Shown one piece after another: positions 1-7,110 of a DNA stretch of 64,000 bases. The position numbers were made by a program, and so were the translations under genes. Each line of letters opens with the position of its first letter. Position 1 is the stretch's first letter. Below the pieces are notes generated by a model. That model was given only the letters and a program-made list of their open reading frames with translations, did no database searches and was not told where the DNA came from. Source of the stretch: DATDAH01 sp963823495 (GTDB lineage: Bacteria; Actinomycetota; Acidimicrobiia; Acidimicrobiales; DATDAH01); assembly GCA_963823495.1 (NCBI GenBank), contig CAWGLV010000001.1:2480001-2544000 (forward strand), read 5' to 3'.

Positions 1-16
1 ACGCTGGCGCACCCAC

Positions 17-103
17 GTCGGAGTGGCGGAACAGGCAGACGCGCCAGCTTGAGGGGCTGGTGCCCGCAAGGGCGTGGGGGTTCAAATCCCCCCTCCGACA
101 CCA
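17..103 (+). tRNA. tRNA-Leu (anticodon GAG), CCA encoded
   Basis: An 87-nt tRNA with a 7-bp acceptor stem (GTCGGAG at 17-23 pairing with CTCCGAC at 93-99), an anticodon stem CCAGC/GCTGG enclosing loop TTGAGGG (anticodon GAG), a long variable arm typical of leucine tRNAs, and a TTCAAAT T-loop. Discriminator A100 is followed by an encoded CCA at 101-103. It should read CUC/CUU codons. Its 3' end is duplicated at 2654-2672, so it appears to have served as an integration target. Confidence 0.97.
80..98 (+). repeat. attL-like copy: 3' end of tRNA-Leu
   Basis: The 19 bases running from the T-loop to the end of the acceptor stem are repeated without mismatch at 2654-2672. Tyrosine-recombinase elements typically integrate at tRNA 3' ends and rebuild the tRNA, leaving such a direct repeat at the far end. 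Here the tRNA side keeps the functional gene. Confidence 0.8.
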
Positions 104-105
104 CT

Positions 106-129
106 TGACCAGCACGAAAGTGCTGGTCA
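106..129 (+). terminator. Hairpin terminator after tRNA-Leu
   Basis: A perfect 10-bp stem (TGACCAGCAC / GTGCTGGTCA) with a GAAA tetraloop starts three bases after the tRNA CCA end. There is no strong T-run, which is common for terminators in high-GC actinobacteria. It probably ends the tRNA transcript. Confidence 0.75.
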
Positions 130-170
130 GCGCCGCTTTCGCCGGCAGTCGAGTCGCCCGGATCGGCCGC

Positions 171-190
171 TTGTCATCGGTTTGTCATCA
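171..190 (+). repeat. Paired TTGTCATC repeats near the tRNA-side att
   Basis: TTGTCATC occurs at 171-178 and again at 182-189, eleven bases apart and about 70 bp inside the putative island end. A similar pair lies at 2515-2530 near the other end. They could be arm-type integrase sites; that role is inference. Confidence 0.4.
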
Positions 191-322
191 CCGGACTGAC
201 TTTGGCAGCCATACGGCCAGCGGGCGATGAAGGTGCAGCCGTGGCCGAGGCGCGCTGACGCGTCGATGTGAATAGCTCCCCGGAAGGAGCGTCGCAACGG
301 CCGGGGTGGATGTCGTGAGGCT

Positions 323-590
323 TCACGGAGTGCGGAGCCGGGTGGCCTCGCTCGCTCGGGTCAGCCCCACGTAGATCTTGCGGTGGTCCTCCTCTGAGCT
401 GTCAAGTCCGGTCCGGACGGCCAGTAGAGCTCTCGTGTCTAGTACTACGTCGACGCAGCACCACTCGCGACCCTTTGCTTGATGGAAGGTCAGCCCCGCG
501 ACGTACGGGCGCTCGACCGTGAGCCACTCCCGAAGTAGGGAGAGCCGTCCCAACCGGCTCGCTATCCGGGCGCCGGGGAGAGATGGTCGT
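323..590 (-). pseudogene. UvrD/Rep-like helicase C-terminal remnant
   Basis: Only the last ~85 residues of a superfamily 1 helicase are recognisable. Visible are a TFHQAKGREW segment (the conserved K-G-x-E/W region near motif V) and IYVGLTRA (motif VI, whose arginine contacts ATP), followed by a short tail and stop at 323. The Walker A, Walker B and 2A/2B domains are absent. Upstream of about base 590 the minus-strand frame loses coding character, and a plus-strand reading with good codon bias takes over. The gene was evidently cut in half, probably by recombination within the tRNA-associated island. The breakpoint is approximate. Confidence 0.6.
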
Positions 591-599
591 CGGCTCCCG

Positions 600-842
600 C
601 CGACCTTCGCCTCCGAGCTCGAGGTCCTGGGCGATTTCAACGAGGACTGGCTGCCGATCCTCCGAATCCAACGGGTACTCGACGCCGATGGCATCGTGCT
701 CTTCGATATCGAGACCGGGGCGGACGACCAGACCGTCGAGGCGATGATCGACGAGGTGAACATCGAGTACCTCGATCTGCTGCTGGATCTGACTGGCGAT
801 GACTTCATGGGCGCGAAGCCCATTGGCCCGGAACGGAAATGA
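600..842 (+). pseudogene. Unidentified gene 3' fragment
   Basis: From about 600 to the TGA at 842 the plus strand reads with strong G/C third positions and an acidic composition (for example DADGIVLFDIETGADDQ). The frame is open back to 519, but that part overlaps the helicase remnant and has no convincing start. I recognise no family. It appears to be the 3' part of a gene joined tail to tail with the helicase fragment. Its stop overlaps an ATG at 839 (ATGA) that opens a different frame, hinting at former coupling to the next gene. Confidence 0.35.
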
Positions 843-912
843 GGTCGGTCCGTGACCGGCAGTTGACCCTGCGGGAAGGCTCTGTGGGTCGAGCTTCGCG
901 ACCTGGTCGGAC

Positions 913-1467
913 TTGCGAGCTCATGTTCGATCGAGTGAGCTCCGCCGCGTGGAACGAGCCGACTTCGTGCAGGCTGAGTTCCGGAGCAGTGACGAGCACC
1001 GAGCCGTTCAGGCAGTCGCAGACTCGCTCGTTACACACCTCCTCACGGCCAGCGTCGCGGCAGAGATCTTGAGCGCCAATCAGCCCGGGCGATCGAGCGC
1101 CGAAGTACAGAGGGTCTTCGTCGACCACGCACGACAGCTCGGTTTCCGCGATGAATCGAAGGGCCTCTTCGCCGAGTATTCGTCCGCCTTGCGGCCTGAC
1201 TACTTCATGAGCCTGGGGGACACAGGGATCATTCTCGAGGTGGAACGGGGCAAGACGACCATCAACAACATGGATCTGCTCGACTTCTGGAAGTGTCACA
1301 TCTGCGCGCACGCGGACTACCTCTTCCTGTTGGTGCCAACCGAGTTACGACAGAACGAGACAATGTCCGCTCGTCGGGAGTTCGCCACGGTGAAGAAGCG
1401 CCTTGCCTCGTTCTTCGAGCCACAGAACTACACGAACGTCCGGGGTCTCGTCCTGCTCGGATACTGA
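913..1467 (+). CDS. Candidate PD-(D/E)XK-type nuclease
   Basis: This 184-aa reading frame (TTG start; true start uncertain because the frame is closed at 853) has a block resembling a restriction-endonuclease-fold core. P95-D96 is followed by E109-V-E111 and K114 (ILEVERGKT), then an N118-N119-x-D121 segment and DLLDFWKCHIC with a C128-x2-C131 pair. The spacing of the acidic residues and lysine suggests the metal-binding hairpin of the PD-(D/E)XK superfamily, possibly with an ExE variant. The C-terminal half (YLFLLVP, then VRGLVLLGY) fits alternating beta strands. It sits between a helicase remnant and a nucleotidyltransferase pair, a defence-like setting. The family call is inference. Codon bias is good from about residue 10 onward. 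Confidence 0.5.
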   Translation: MRAHVRSSELRRVERADFVQAEFRSSDEHRAVQAVADSLVTHLLTASVAAEILSANQPGRSSAEVQRVFVDHARQLGFRDESKGLFAEYSSALRPDYFMSLGDTGIILEVERGKTTINNMDLLDFWKCHICAHADYLFLLVPTELRQNETMSARREFATVKKRLASFFEPQNYTNVRGLVLLGY

Positions 1468-1709
1468 CACTGGTCGCTGCGAAATCGTATTGCTGTGGAC
1501 CTCTCGGGTCACGGCCTTCTCTTGTCACCACGTGTCAGCACCAAGGCGCCGCTCGAACCGGCATCAGGGGAGCAGTGAGCAGGGCCGAATGCACTCTCAA
1601 CCTGGCGAAGATGCCGAAGGGCGCAGTTCGTGCTCGCCTCACGCAACTCCGGCGACTCCACAGCAGGAAGCCAGGTCAGGGGAGGGCGAGCCCGGTAGCC
1701 TGGAAGGCG

Positions 1710-1895
1710 ATGGCTCCGGTGAAGCGTGAGTTCGGCCCGGGAGAGGCAACGGCGCTCGTTGCAGGCGGCGGACCTGCAACCGACGGCGACGTGTCGATCA
1801 CGAATGACGGCCGCCGGCTCGACAGCGCCGAGGCCGTGATCGCGTTCGTCGAGGAGCTGCGGCGGCAGCAGGAAGTTCTCGAACAACCGGCCTGA
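1710..1895 (+). CDS. Small protein upstream of nucleotidyltransferase (possible antitoxin)
   Basis: A 61-aa acidic protein starting at ATG 1710. It reads as beta-rich in the first half (GDVSITNDGRRLDSAEAV) and helical at the C-terminus (VIAFVEELRRQQEVLEQ). Its TGA ends four bases before the ATG of the nucleotidyltransferase-like gene, so the two are almost certainly co-transcribed and perhaps translationally coupled. The layout, a small protein followed by a minimal nucleotidyltransferase, matches MNT/HEPN or AbiE-like toxin-antitoxin pairs in general form. I do not recognise the small protein itself. The 242 bases between 1468 and 1709 show no convincing gene. Confidence 0.5.
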   Translation: MAPVKREFGPGEATALVAGGGPATDGDVSITNDGRRLDSAEAVIAFVEELRRQQEVLEQPA

Positions 1896-1899
1896 GCCG

Positions 1900-2436
1900 A
1901 TGGCCGACCACCCCCCGCTCGACGTCGACCGCGTGGTGGAGGTGCTTGATCGGCACGGTGTTCATTACCTGCTCGTCGGTGGCGTCGCGGCCCGGTTCCA
2001 CGGGTCCGAGCGAGGGACCGAGGACATCGACGTGCTGCCCGAGGACGGCGAGGAGAACCTTCGCCGGCTCGCTGGCGCCCTGACTGAGTTGGGTGCGTTC
2101 CTGCGGGTTGGCGGGATGAGCGACGACGAGGCACGGGCGCTCCCCGTTCAGCTCGACGCAGCGACGCTGCGGGGCATGGAGGTCTCGACGTGGCGGACCA
2201 CAGCAGGGGACCTCGACGTCCTGCGCTCGCTGCGAGACCTCGCGGGAGGGCGACGGTCCTATGGCGAGCTCGAGTCCCGGGCCGTCGGCATCTCGGTCAA
2301 CAAGATCGAAGTGCGGTTGGCGGGGCTCGCAGACATCATCGAGTCGAAGCGCTTCGCCGATCGCGAGAAGGACCGCGAGGCGCTCCCGGAGCTCGAATCG
2401 CTCCGAGATGCGGCGTCCAGCAACGAGCCTCGCTGA
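1900..2436 (+). CDS. Minimal nucleotidyltransferase (AbiEii/DUF6036-like)
   Basis: A 178-aa protein with the hallmarks of a stand-alone nucleotidyltransferase. LLVGGVAARFHGSERGTEDIDV contains the GG loop and, at the end, the two metal-binding aspartates of a DID motif (about residues 26-47). The C-terminal half has a KIEVRLAGLADIIESKR segment shared by AbiEii-like and DUF6036 proteins. Such enzymes transfer a nucleotide to tRNA or protein and often act as toxins or abortive-infection factors. The upstream 61-aa gene is the likely partner. It lies inside the putative tRNA-Leu island. Family confidence is good; toxin function is inferred from fold and layout. Confidence 0.75.
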   Translation: MADHPPLDVDRVVEVLDRHGVHYLLVGGVAARFHGSERGTEDIDVLPEDGEENLRRLAGALTELGAFLRVGGMSDDEARALPVQLDAATLRGMEVSTWRTTAGDLDVLRSLRDLAGGRRSYGELESRAVGISVNKIEVRLAGLADIIESKRFADREKDREALPELESLRDAASSNEPR

Positions 2437-2514
2437 TCGGCTGCGGACCCGCGCAGTGGGGGGCGACGGCTGTCGAAGGGGACATCCAGTCTCACCTCCG
2501 ACACGCCCTTCGGC

Positions 2515-2530
2515 TTGTCATCAATTTGTC
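2515..2530 (+). repeat. TTGTCATC pair near the distal att-like site
   Basis: TTGTCATC at 2515-2522 is followed by TTTGTC at 2525-2530, echoing the pair at 171-190. One pair near each end of the presumed island is the arrangement expected of recombinase arm sites, but no integrase gene is present to support this. Confidence 0.35.
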
Positions 2531-2653
2531 CGCGAACGCCCTAAAACGGGGTGGGACTGGGCACCACGGGCCGGGACAACCATCGAGCACAATCCCTCTC
2601 TGACCAGGACTTATGGGGACGGGACGACATCAGGCGGCACCCCAGGAGGGCGA

Positions 2654-2672
2654 GTTCAAATCCCCCCTCCGA
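2654..2672 (+). repeat. attR-like 19-bp copy of the tRNA-Leu 3' end
   Basis: Identical to 80-98 within tRNA-Leu, then diverging (GATACG instead of GACACC). The bases upstream do not match the tRNA, so this is not a second tRNA gene but the far boundary of an integrated segment of about 2.57 kb. Confidence 0.8.
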
Positions 2673-2791
2673 TACGAACAGGTGTTCGATCAACTAGGGC
2701 TAGTGCTCCTGCTCGTACTCAGCTGGCCCCCCGCGTCTGGGCCGAGCCGGGCTGATGCTTCGGATCGCTCGACGTCGGCTCTGCGCTGGGT

Positions 2792-3367
2792 TCAGCGAAG
2801 GTCGAGTCGCATGAGGACGCGTGGGAAGCCGTTCAGTACTGAGTCGGTGTTGGTGGCCTTGACGAACCCTGCCTTCTCGAAGAGAGACATGGTGCCGACG
2901 TAGGCCATGGTGGTGTCGATCTTGGCCCCCTTGTTGTCGAGCGGGTAGCCCTCGATCGCGGCGGTGCCGTTCGCCCGTGCGAATTCGACTGCACCTGCGA
3001 GGAGATGGTGTGAGATGCCTTGCTTGCGGTGACCCGGCCGCACGCGGATGCACCACACCGACCACACGTCGAGGTCGTCGACGTGGGGGATCTTGCGGTT
3101 TCGGGCGAAGCTCGTGTCGGCGCGCGGGTGCACGGCGGCCCAACCGACGACTTCATCCTTGTCGTACGCGAGCACTCCAGGTGCTGGGTCCTCCTGTACG
3201 AGGAGCTGCACTCGCTCGCCTCGGGCCGGGCCTACGAGTTCTCGGTTCTCTTTGGAGGAGGTGATGCGGTAGCTCAAGCACCAACACACGCTTGCGTCGG
3301 GCCGTTTGGGGCCCAACATGGTCTTGACGTCCTCGAAGTCCGTCGCCGGGCGCACATCGATAGCCAT
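2792..3367 (-). CDS. GNAT family N-acetyltransferase
   Basis: A 191-aa GNAT acetyltransferase. The acetyl-CoA-binding region is visible as IRVRPGHRKQGISHHLL (motif A, R/Q-x-x-G-x pattern), preceded by a strand ending VVGWAAVHPR and followed by the C-terminal strand GFVKATNT. The frame is open further upstream, but ATG 3367 (MAIDVRPATDFED) has a GGAAG Shine-Dalgarno 9 bases ahead, and the upstream extension has poor codon bias. The substrate cannot be read from the sequence. It is the first intact gene after the island boundary. Confidence 0.8.
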   Translation of the reverse strand: MAIDVRPATDFEDVKTMLGPKRPDASVCWCLSYRITSSKENRELVGPARGERVQLLVQEDPAPGVLAYDKDEVVGWAAVHPRADTSFARNRKIPHVDDLDVWSVWCIRVRPGHRKQGISHHLLAGAVEFARANGTAAIEGYPLDNKGAKIDTTMAYVGTMSLFEKAGFVKATNTDSVLNGFPRVLMRLDLR

Positions 3368-3580
3368 CAGGTGACACTTCCAGCCGCCGCCCCAACCCGT
3401 CAATGCCCATGAGGCGCCGAGCGGGATCGCGGTGCAGGGCGCGAGCGGCATAGGTTCTGCCCGGTTGAGCCGCACCGCAGGAGCGGGCGTTCTCGTTCTT
3501 TGGTGAGCTGTAGCGCTCAATGTCCTCGTCTGCTCGAGTAGGCGACCGGACCCCCCAAGGCTCTCGCACTGCGGGCTGGG

Positions 3581-4561
3581 TCAGACGCTGGTGGCTTGCT
3601 GGTGCCAGCGTTGGACCCGAAGGGCGCGCAGGGTGTTCCAGCGGCTGGGCTTGCCGGTTCGTTCCATGTCCAACCACACCCGGCCGGGGTGCTTGTTCTG
3701 CATGGGCCAGGTGCCGTCGTTGCGACGTCGTTGGTGGAGGACGTCGAGGGCGTCGCTGTAGCGGTCGTCCCATGGGGCGGTGGTGATGGCGAAATGGTCG
3801 AGGCCTCGGAGCAGGTCGTAGTGCCAGCGGGGCGGGAACGAGAGCTTGGTGAAGGCGGGGTGGGCGATGGTGCCGTGGCGATGGGACTTGTAGAGGCGGT
3901 GGCGGAGGAAGAACTCGCGGCCGGCGGCCATGGCGTCGGCAATGTCGGTGCGGTCGGGATGGTGGCGCTGAGCTTCGGCGAGGGCTTCGAGCGCGGAGAT
4001 GGATGTGTGGAAGGAGCTGTGGCGGTCGCCGAAGCGGACGGTTCGACAGTTCCAGCCTCCGTCGTCGAGCTGGTTGGCGAGCAGCCACTCGAGCGCGGCG
4101 GGGACGTTGGGATGGTCGACGCCGAAGTAGTAGGCCAGTGCCAGGTAGAGGGAAGTGGCGCAGGCTTCGGGAACGTCGATCGAGGCCGCGGGGGTGAGCC
4201 CGCCGTCGAAGTAGCGGGCTCCTTCCCAGATGAGAGCGACCCCGCGGTGTGCTTGCTCGTTACCGGGATCGAGGCCGCAATGGCGGAGGAGCAGCAGGGT
4301 GTAGGTGGTGGAGGTCCATTTCGGGCTGTAGAGGCCGCCGGCCCAGGTGCCCTCGGGATCTTGGCGATCGAGGAGCTGTCGACCCCAGCCGGTGGTCGAC
4401 ACCAGCGCACGCTCGGCCTGCACATCCTGGGTGGGGGCATCGAAGAGGTCGCGCTTGACCTGCCAGCGAATCGCCGGGTCCCCGTCGAGGAGCCAACGAA
4501 TCGTCGGTTGCCGGGTGTGGTCGGCGTGGTGGATGACGGCGTTGCTGGAACGGTTAGGCAT
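3581..4561 (-). CDS. Squalene/terpene-cyclase-fold (prenyltransferase alpha-alpha toroid) protein
   Basis: A 326-aa soluble protein built of helical repeats typical of the alpha/alpha-toroid fold. QW-like repeats are visible as QDPEGTWAGGLYSPKW, LDDGGWNCRTVRFGDRHSS and RRNDGTWPMQNKHPG. There is no DxDD or DCTAE motif of a true class II cyclase, and it is half the length of squalene-hopene cyclase. It therefore belongs to the large group of short, functionally uncharacterised toroid proteins. It stands alone, with about 210 bases to the GNAT gene downstream. The fold call is good; an enzymatic role is unproven. Confidence 0.75.
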   Translation of the reverse strand: MPNRSSNAVIHHADHTRQPTIRWLLDGDPAIRWQVKRDLFDAPTQDVQAERALVSTTGWGRQLLDRQDPEGTWAGGLYSPKWTSTTYTLLLLRHCGLDPGNEQAHRGVALIWEGARYFDGGLTPAASIDVPEACATSLYLALAYYFGVDHPNVPAALEWLLANQLDDGGWNCRTVRFGDRHSSFHTSISALEALAEAQRHHPDRTDIADAMAAGREFFLRHRLYKSHRHGTIAHPAFTKLSFPPRWHYDLLRGLDHFAITTAPWDDRYSDALDVLHQRRRNDGTWPMQNKHPGRVWLDMERTGKPSRWNTLRALRVQRWHQQATSV

Positions 4562-4644
4562 CGGGAACGAAGGGCAAGGTCATGGTCCAGTCCCGACCCT
4601 AGTGAGTGGTCTTCGGATGTTGCCCGGCGTCGGGTAGGTGTGGG

Positions 4645-4956
4645 CTACCGGTCGCGCAGACCCTTGCCCTCGAGGATCCTCGGTGTGCACTTTTCGACCC
4701 GCGCTTCGCGGGTCTTGGACTGCTTGGCCGCCGAGATGTGCAGGTTGTACTCGCGCTGGCGACTTGGAGTCAGGTTCTCGAACGCGGCCTTCAACGCAGG
4801 ATCGTCGTCCAGTCGATGCTGGAGCTCCTCGGCGAGGGCCAGCTCGGGTGAAGGGCCCACCTGCAGGCCTGCCTCCTCGACGTGAATTGCCTCATCGAGG
4901 TAGGCCTTCACGTTCTGGGCCAGTCGTGTGACGTCCTCGGCCGAGGTGAAGCGCAT
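4645..4956 (-). pseudogene. YdeI/OmpD-associated-like protein, truncated
   Basis: The C-terminal ~103 residues of the YdeI/OmpD-associated (DUF1801-linked) family. Recognisable are LTPSRQREYNLHISAAKQ and KTREARVEKCTPRILEGKG, the family's signature ending. Complete members run to about 190-200 residues, so the N-terminal half is missing. Coding character stops at about base 4957, exactly where an IS3-family transposase remnant begins on the other strand, so the truncation is best explained by insertion followed by deletion. Confidence 0.75.
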
Positions 4957-5181
4957 GCGCCGACGGTGGCTGAGAGCTTCCACTCGACCCTCGAGTTCGA
5001 GCTGCTGTCCCGGCAGGCGTTCGCCACCAAGGACCAGGCCCGCCGGGAGGTCGCCGGCTACATCGACCGCTACCAGCACCGGCGCCGGCACAGCTCAGCG
5101 GAGATGATGGCCCCCGTCGCCTACGAGGCCGTCCTCGCCGCCCGAGCCACCGACCCAGCCGAGATCGACCAGGCGGCATGA
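4957..5181 (+). mobile_element. IS3-family transposase OrfB C-terminal remnant
   Basis: Reads as the last ~74 residues of an IS3-family DDE transposase: AESFHSTLEFELLSRQAF (the catalytic glutamate region), then a K/R-rich helix, YIDRYQHRRRHSS, and a P-V-A-YE ending. This region is shared by OrfB proteins of the IS3/IS2/IS150 groups. The first two catalytic aspartates, OrfA and the left end are missing, so the element cannot move. Its left edge abuts the truncated YdeI-like gene. I could not identify a terminal inverted repeat with confidence in 5182-5265. Confidence 0.8.
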
Positions 5182-5265
5182 ACCCGGCCTCTCAGCGGCC
5201 CCCAGAGGCGCCAGAGCCCACCGGCTGGCCCCCCCGGGTCAACGATGAGCGGCTCCGATCAACAA

Positions 5266-6210
5266 TCAGCAACCCTCCACGATTCGAGGGGAAGCCCAGG
5301 CTGCGATCTCGGTTCGGACTCGTTCGGTCTGTCCGAGTTGGAGGTGGCCGCCGGATTCGAGGCTGAGTAGGACGGCGTGGGGGATGCGCTGGGAGGCGGT
5401 GACTGCGGCGTCGTGGGAAGCGAGCGGATCGTCTTTGGCGTGCACGAGCAGGGTGGGGATCTGCAGGGTCTCGATGGGGTAGGTGGTGATCTCGGGGTTG
5501 GTGATGTAGGCGTCGTGGATCGCTCCGTGGGTTCGAGGGGCGATGGGGAAGATGCTGGCGAGCATCTGGTCGGCGGTGCGGGCCTCGGCAGCGTTTGTGG
5601 GGAACCCGGCGGGGATGCCCATGAGCTTGGAGAACATCGGTCGTGCCAGGGTCTTGAGCGTCCACATCGCGGGGTCGGAGTAGAAGGCCCTGGCCCACTG
5701 GGGTGGTGCTTCGGAGGTGGTGCTGCCGGGGAGGTTGCCGGAGCTGATCACGAGGTGGTTGACGCGGTGGGGGTGGCCCAGGGCGAGTTGGATGGCGGCG
5801 CTGGTGCCGGCGGAGATGGCGATCACGTCGACGGTTGCGAGATCGAGGTGGTCGAGCAGTGCGATGAAGGCGTCGGCTTGGGTTGCTCCGGTCGCGTCTG
5901 GGGGGAGGTCGGAGCCGAGGTAGCCGAATCGTGACGGGGCGATGATCCGGCGCTCGTCGATGATGTCGCGGACCGAGAGCAGTCCGCCGTCGCAGCCGTG
6001 GAAGATCCCGTGGCTGACCAGGACGGGTTCGCCGGATCCTTCTTCGGCGTATTCCAGCGACCCGAATTCGGTGTGGATGACCTGGCGATCGATGGCGTCG
6101 AGCCGGGTGCGGGCCTCGGCGAGGTCCCGGCGATAGCGACGGGTGAGCGCGGCGAGGCCGCCCAGCGTCCCCAGCGCAGCGGCGGCTGCAGCGGTCCGGC
6201 GGGTGCTCAC
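5266..6210 (-). CDS. Alpha/beta-fold hydrolase
   Basis: A 314-aa alpha/beta hydrolase from GTG 6210 (the frame stays open to 6309, so the start is uncertain). It begins with an alanine-rich hydrophobic stretch that may be a membrane anchor or signal. Then come the oxyanion region VSHGIFHGCDGG, the nucleophile elbow AISAGTS (serine in a variant A-x-S-x-G), a later acid DDPLA and the histidine GGHLQLG. Substrate unknown. A DosR-like palindrome lies at 6363-6376 in the intergenic region upstream of it and the divergent DUF4386 remnant. Confidence 0.8.
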   Translation of the reverse strand: MSTRRTAAAAAALGTLGGLAALTRRYRRDLAEARTRLDAIDRQVIHTEFGSLEYAEEGSGEPVLVSHGIFHGCDGGLLSVRDIIDERRIIAPSRFGYLGSDLPPDATGATQADAFIALLDHLDLATVDVIAISAGTSAAIQLALGHPHRVNHLVISSGNLPGSTTSEAPPQWARAFYSDPAMWTLKTLARPMFSKLMGIPAGFPTNAAEARTADQMLASIFPIAPRTHGAIHDAYITNPEITTYPIETLQIPTLLVHAKDDPLASHDAAVTASQRIPHAVLLSLESGGHLQLGQTERVRTEIAAWASPRIVEGC

Positions 6211-6361
6211 AGCTCGGTGGCCGATCGTGGGCCCGAGTCGCGCCTCGCCTTCGAGCGTTCGATGGCCGCTTCGCGACCCTGCTCTTCGCCGGACACCTTG
6301 GTCCCCCAACCTGTCGACTGATGGTGAGCTTCAGTGTTGTGGGCGGCCCGGATCGGTGGCC

Positions 6362-6376
6362 AGGGGCCAACGTCCT
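6362..6376. promoter_or_regulatory. DosR/DevR-like palindrome, copy 1
   Basis: AGGGGCCAACGTCCT fits the actinobacterial DosR/DevR consensus GGGNCNNNNGNCCC with one mismatch (last base). It lies between the divergent hydrolase and the DUF4386 remnant, about 150 bp from each start. Near-identical cores recur at 8848 and 10562. Confidence 0.4.
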
Positions 6377-6524
6377 GCCTGCGCCGTCAGCTGGAAGCCA
6401 GCGTCTCGGATTGGTGGCGCTTCATGATGGTGTGCCGTCCGGGATCGGGTTCTCGGCCCCGCAGGACCAAGGGCTCTGGAAGGTCCGTCCTCGCTCCATC
6501 AGGGTGGAGCATGTGGATTCGGCG

Positions 6525-7110
6525 ATGAAGACGGATACAGCGATCGCTCGCACTGCCGGCGTGCTGTTCGTCGTGGCCACTGCAGCCGCGGTGGCCGGCG
6601 ACATGTTGGTGCGGCCGATCCGAGATGACGACGATTACCTGACCACCTTCGCAACGCATGAGACGCGGGTGATCGTGGGGATGGTGTCGGAACTGGTCTT
6701 GGCGGCTGCGGTCATCGTGCATCGCCGCTGTGCTCTTCCCCGTGTTGAAGCGCGGCGGCGAGGGTCTCGCGGTCGGCTATGTCGGCGCCAGGATCATCGA
6801 GGCCGCGATCATCATCCTGGGCGGCATCAGTTCCCTGCTGTCATTGACGTTGAGTCGCGAGTTCGGCGAAGTCGGAGCGGCGGAGGCGTCGACGTTCGAA
6901 CCGTCGGGTGCGCTACTGCTCGAGGCGCGGGAGTGGACCGACGCGCTCGGGACCCGTCGTATTCGGTGTCAGCGCCCTGATCCTCTATCGCTTGCTCTAC
7001 CGGAGTGGGATCGTGCCTCGCTGGCTCTCAGCGTGGGGTTTGATCGGGGCAATCCTGATCCTGGTGGCCGGAATGCGAGGACTGTACGGCCACAGCCGAC
7101 CTGCGGCGGC
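6525..7110 (+). pseudogene. DUF4386 membrane protein with two frameshifts
   Basis: A multi-helix DUF4386-family protein spread over three frames. The first segment (ATG 6525, TAIARTAGVLFVVATAAAVAGD) runs to about 6720. A one-base insertion moves to the frame reading IAAVLFPVLKRG and the YVGARIIEAAIIILGGISS helix. A second insertion near 6947 moves to GPVVFGVSALILYRLLY and VPRWLSAWGLIGAILIL. All conserved parts are present once and in order, so the gene was intact recently or the frameshifts are sequencing errors. It then runs without a stop into the tail of an unrelated oxidoreductase, which supports genuine decay. Confidence 0.75.

Larger units (their letters stand above)
2437..2791. other. 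Non-coding distal end of the tRNA-Leu island
   Basis: About 355 bases without a convincing gene. It holds a 10-bp piece of the tRNA acceptor end (CCTCCGACAC at 2495-2504, matching 92-101), a TTGTCATC motif and its partial copy (2515-2530), and the 19-bp att-like repeat (2654-2672). This looks like the recombination end of an integrated element. Confidence 0.6.

Noticed and set aside
3596..4885. 429-codon plus-strand frame opposite the toroid protein
   Set aside because: Val/Gly/Glu-rich shadow without family features; the minus strand encodes a coherent alpha-alpha toroid protein.
5182..5265. Possible right inverted repeat of the IS3 remnant
   Set aside because: No matching left end is left in the window, so an inverted repeat cannot be defined.
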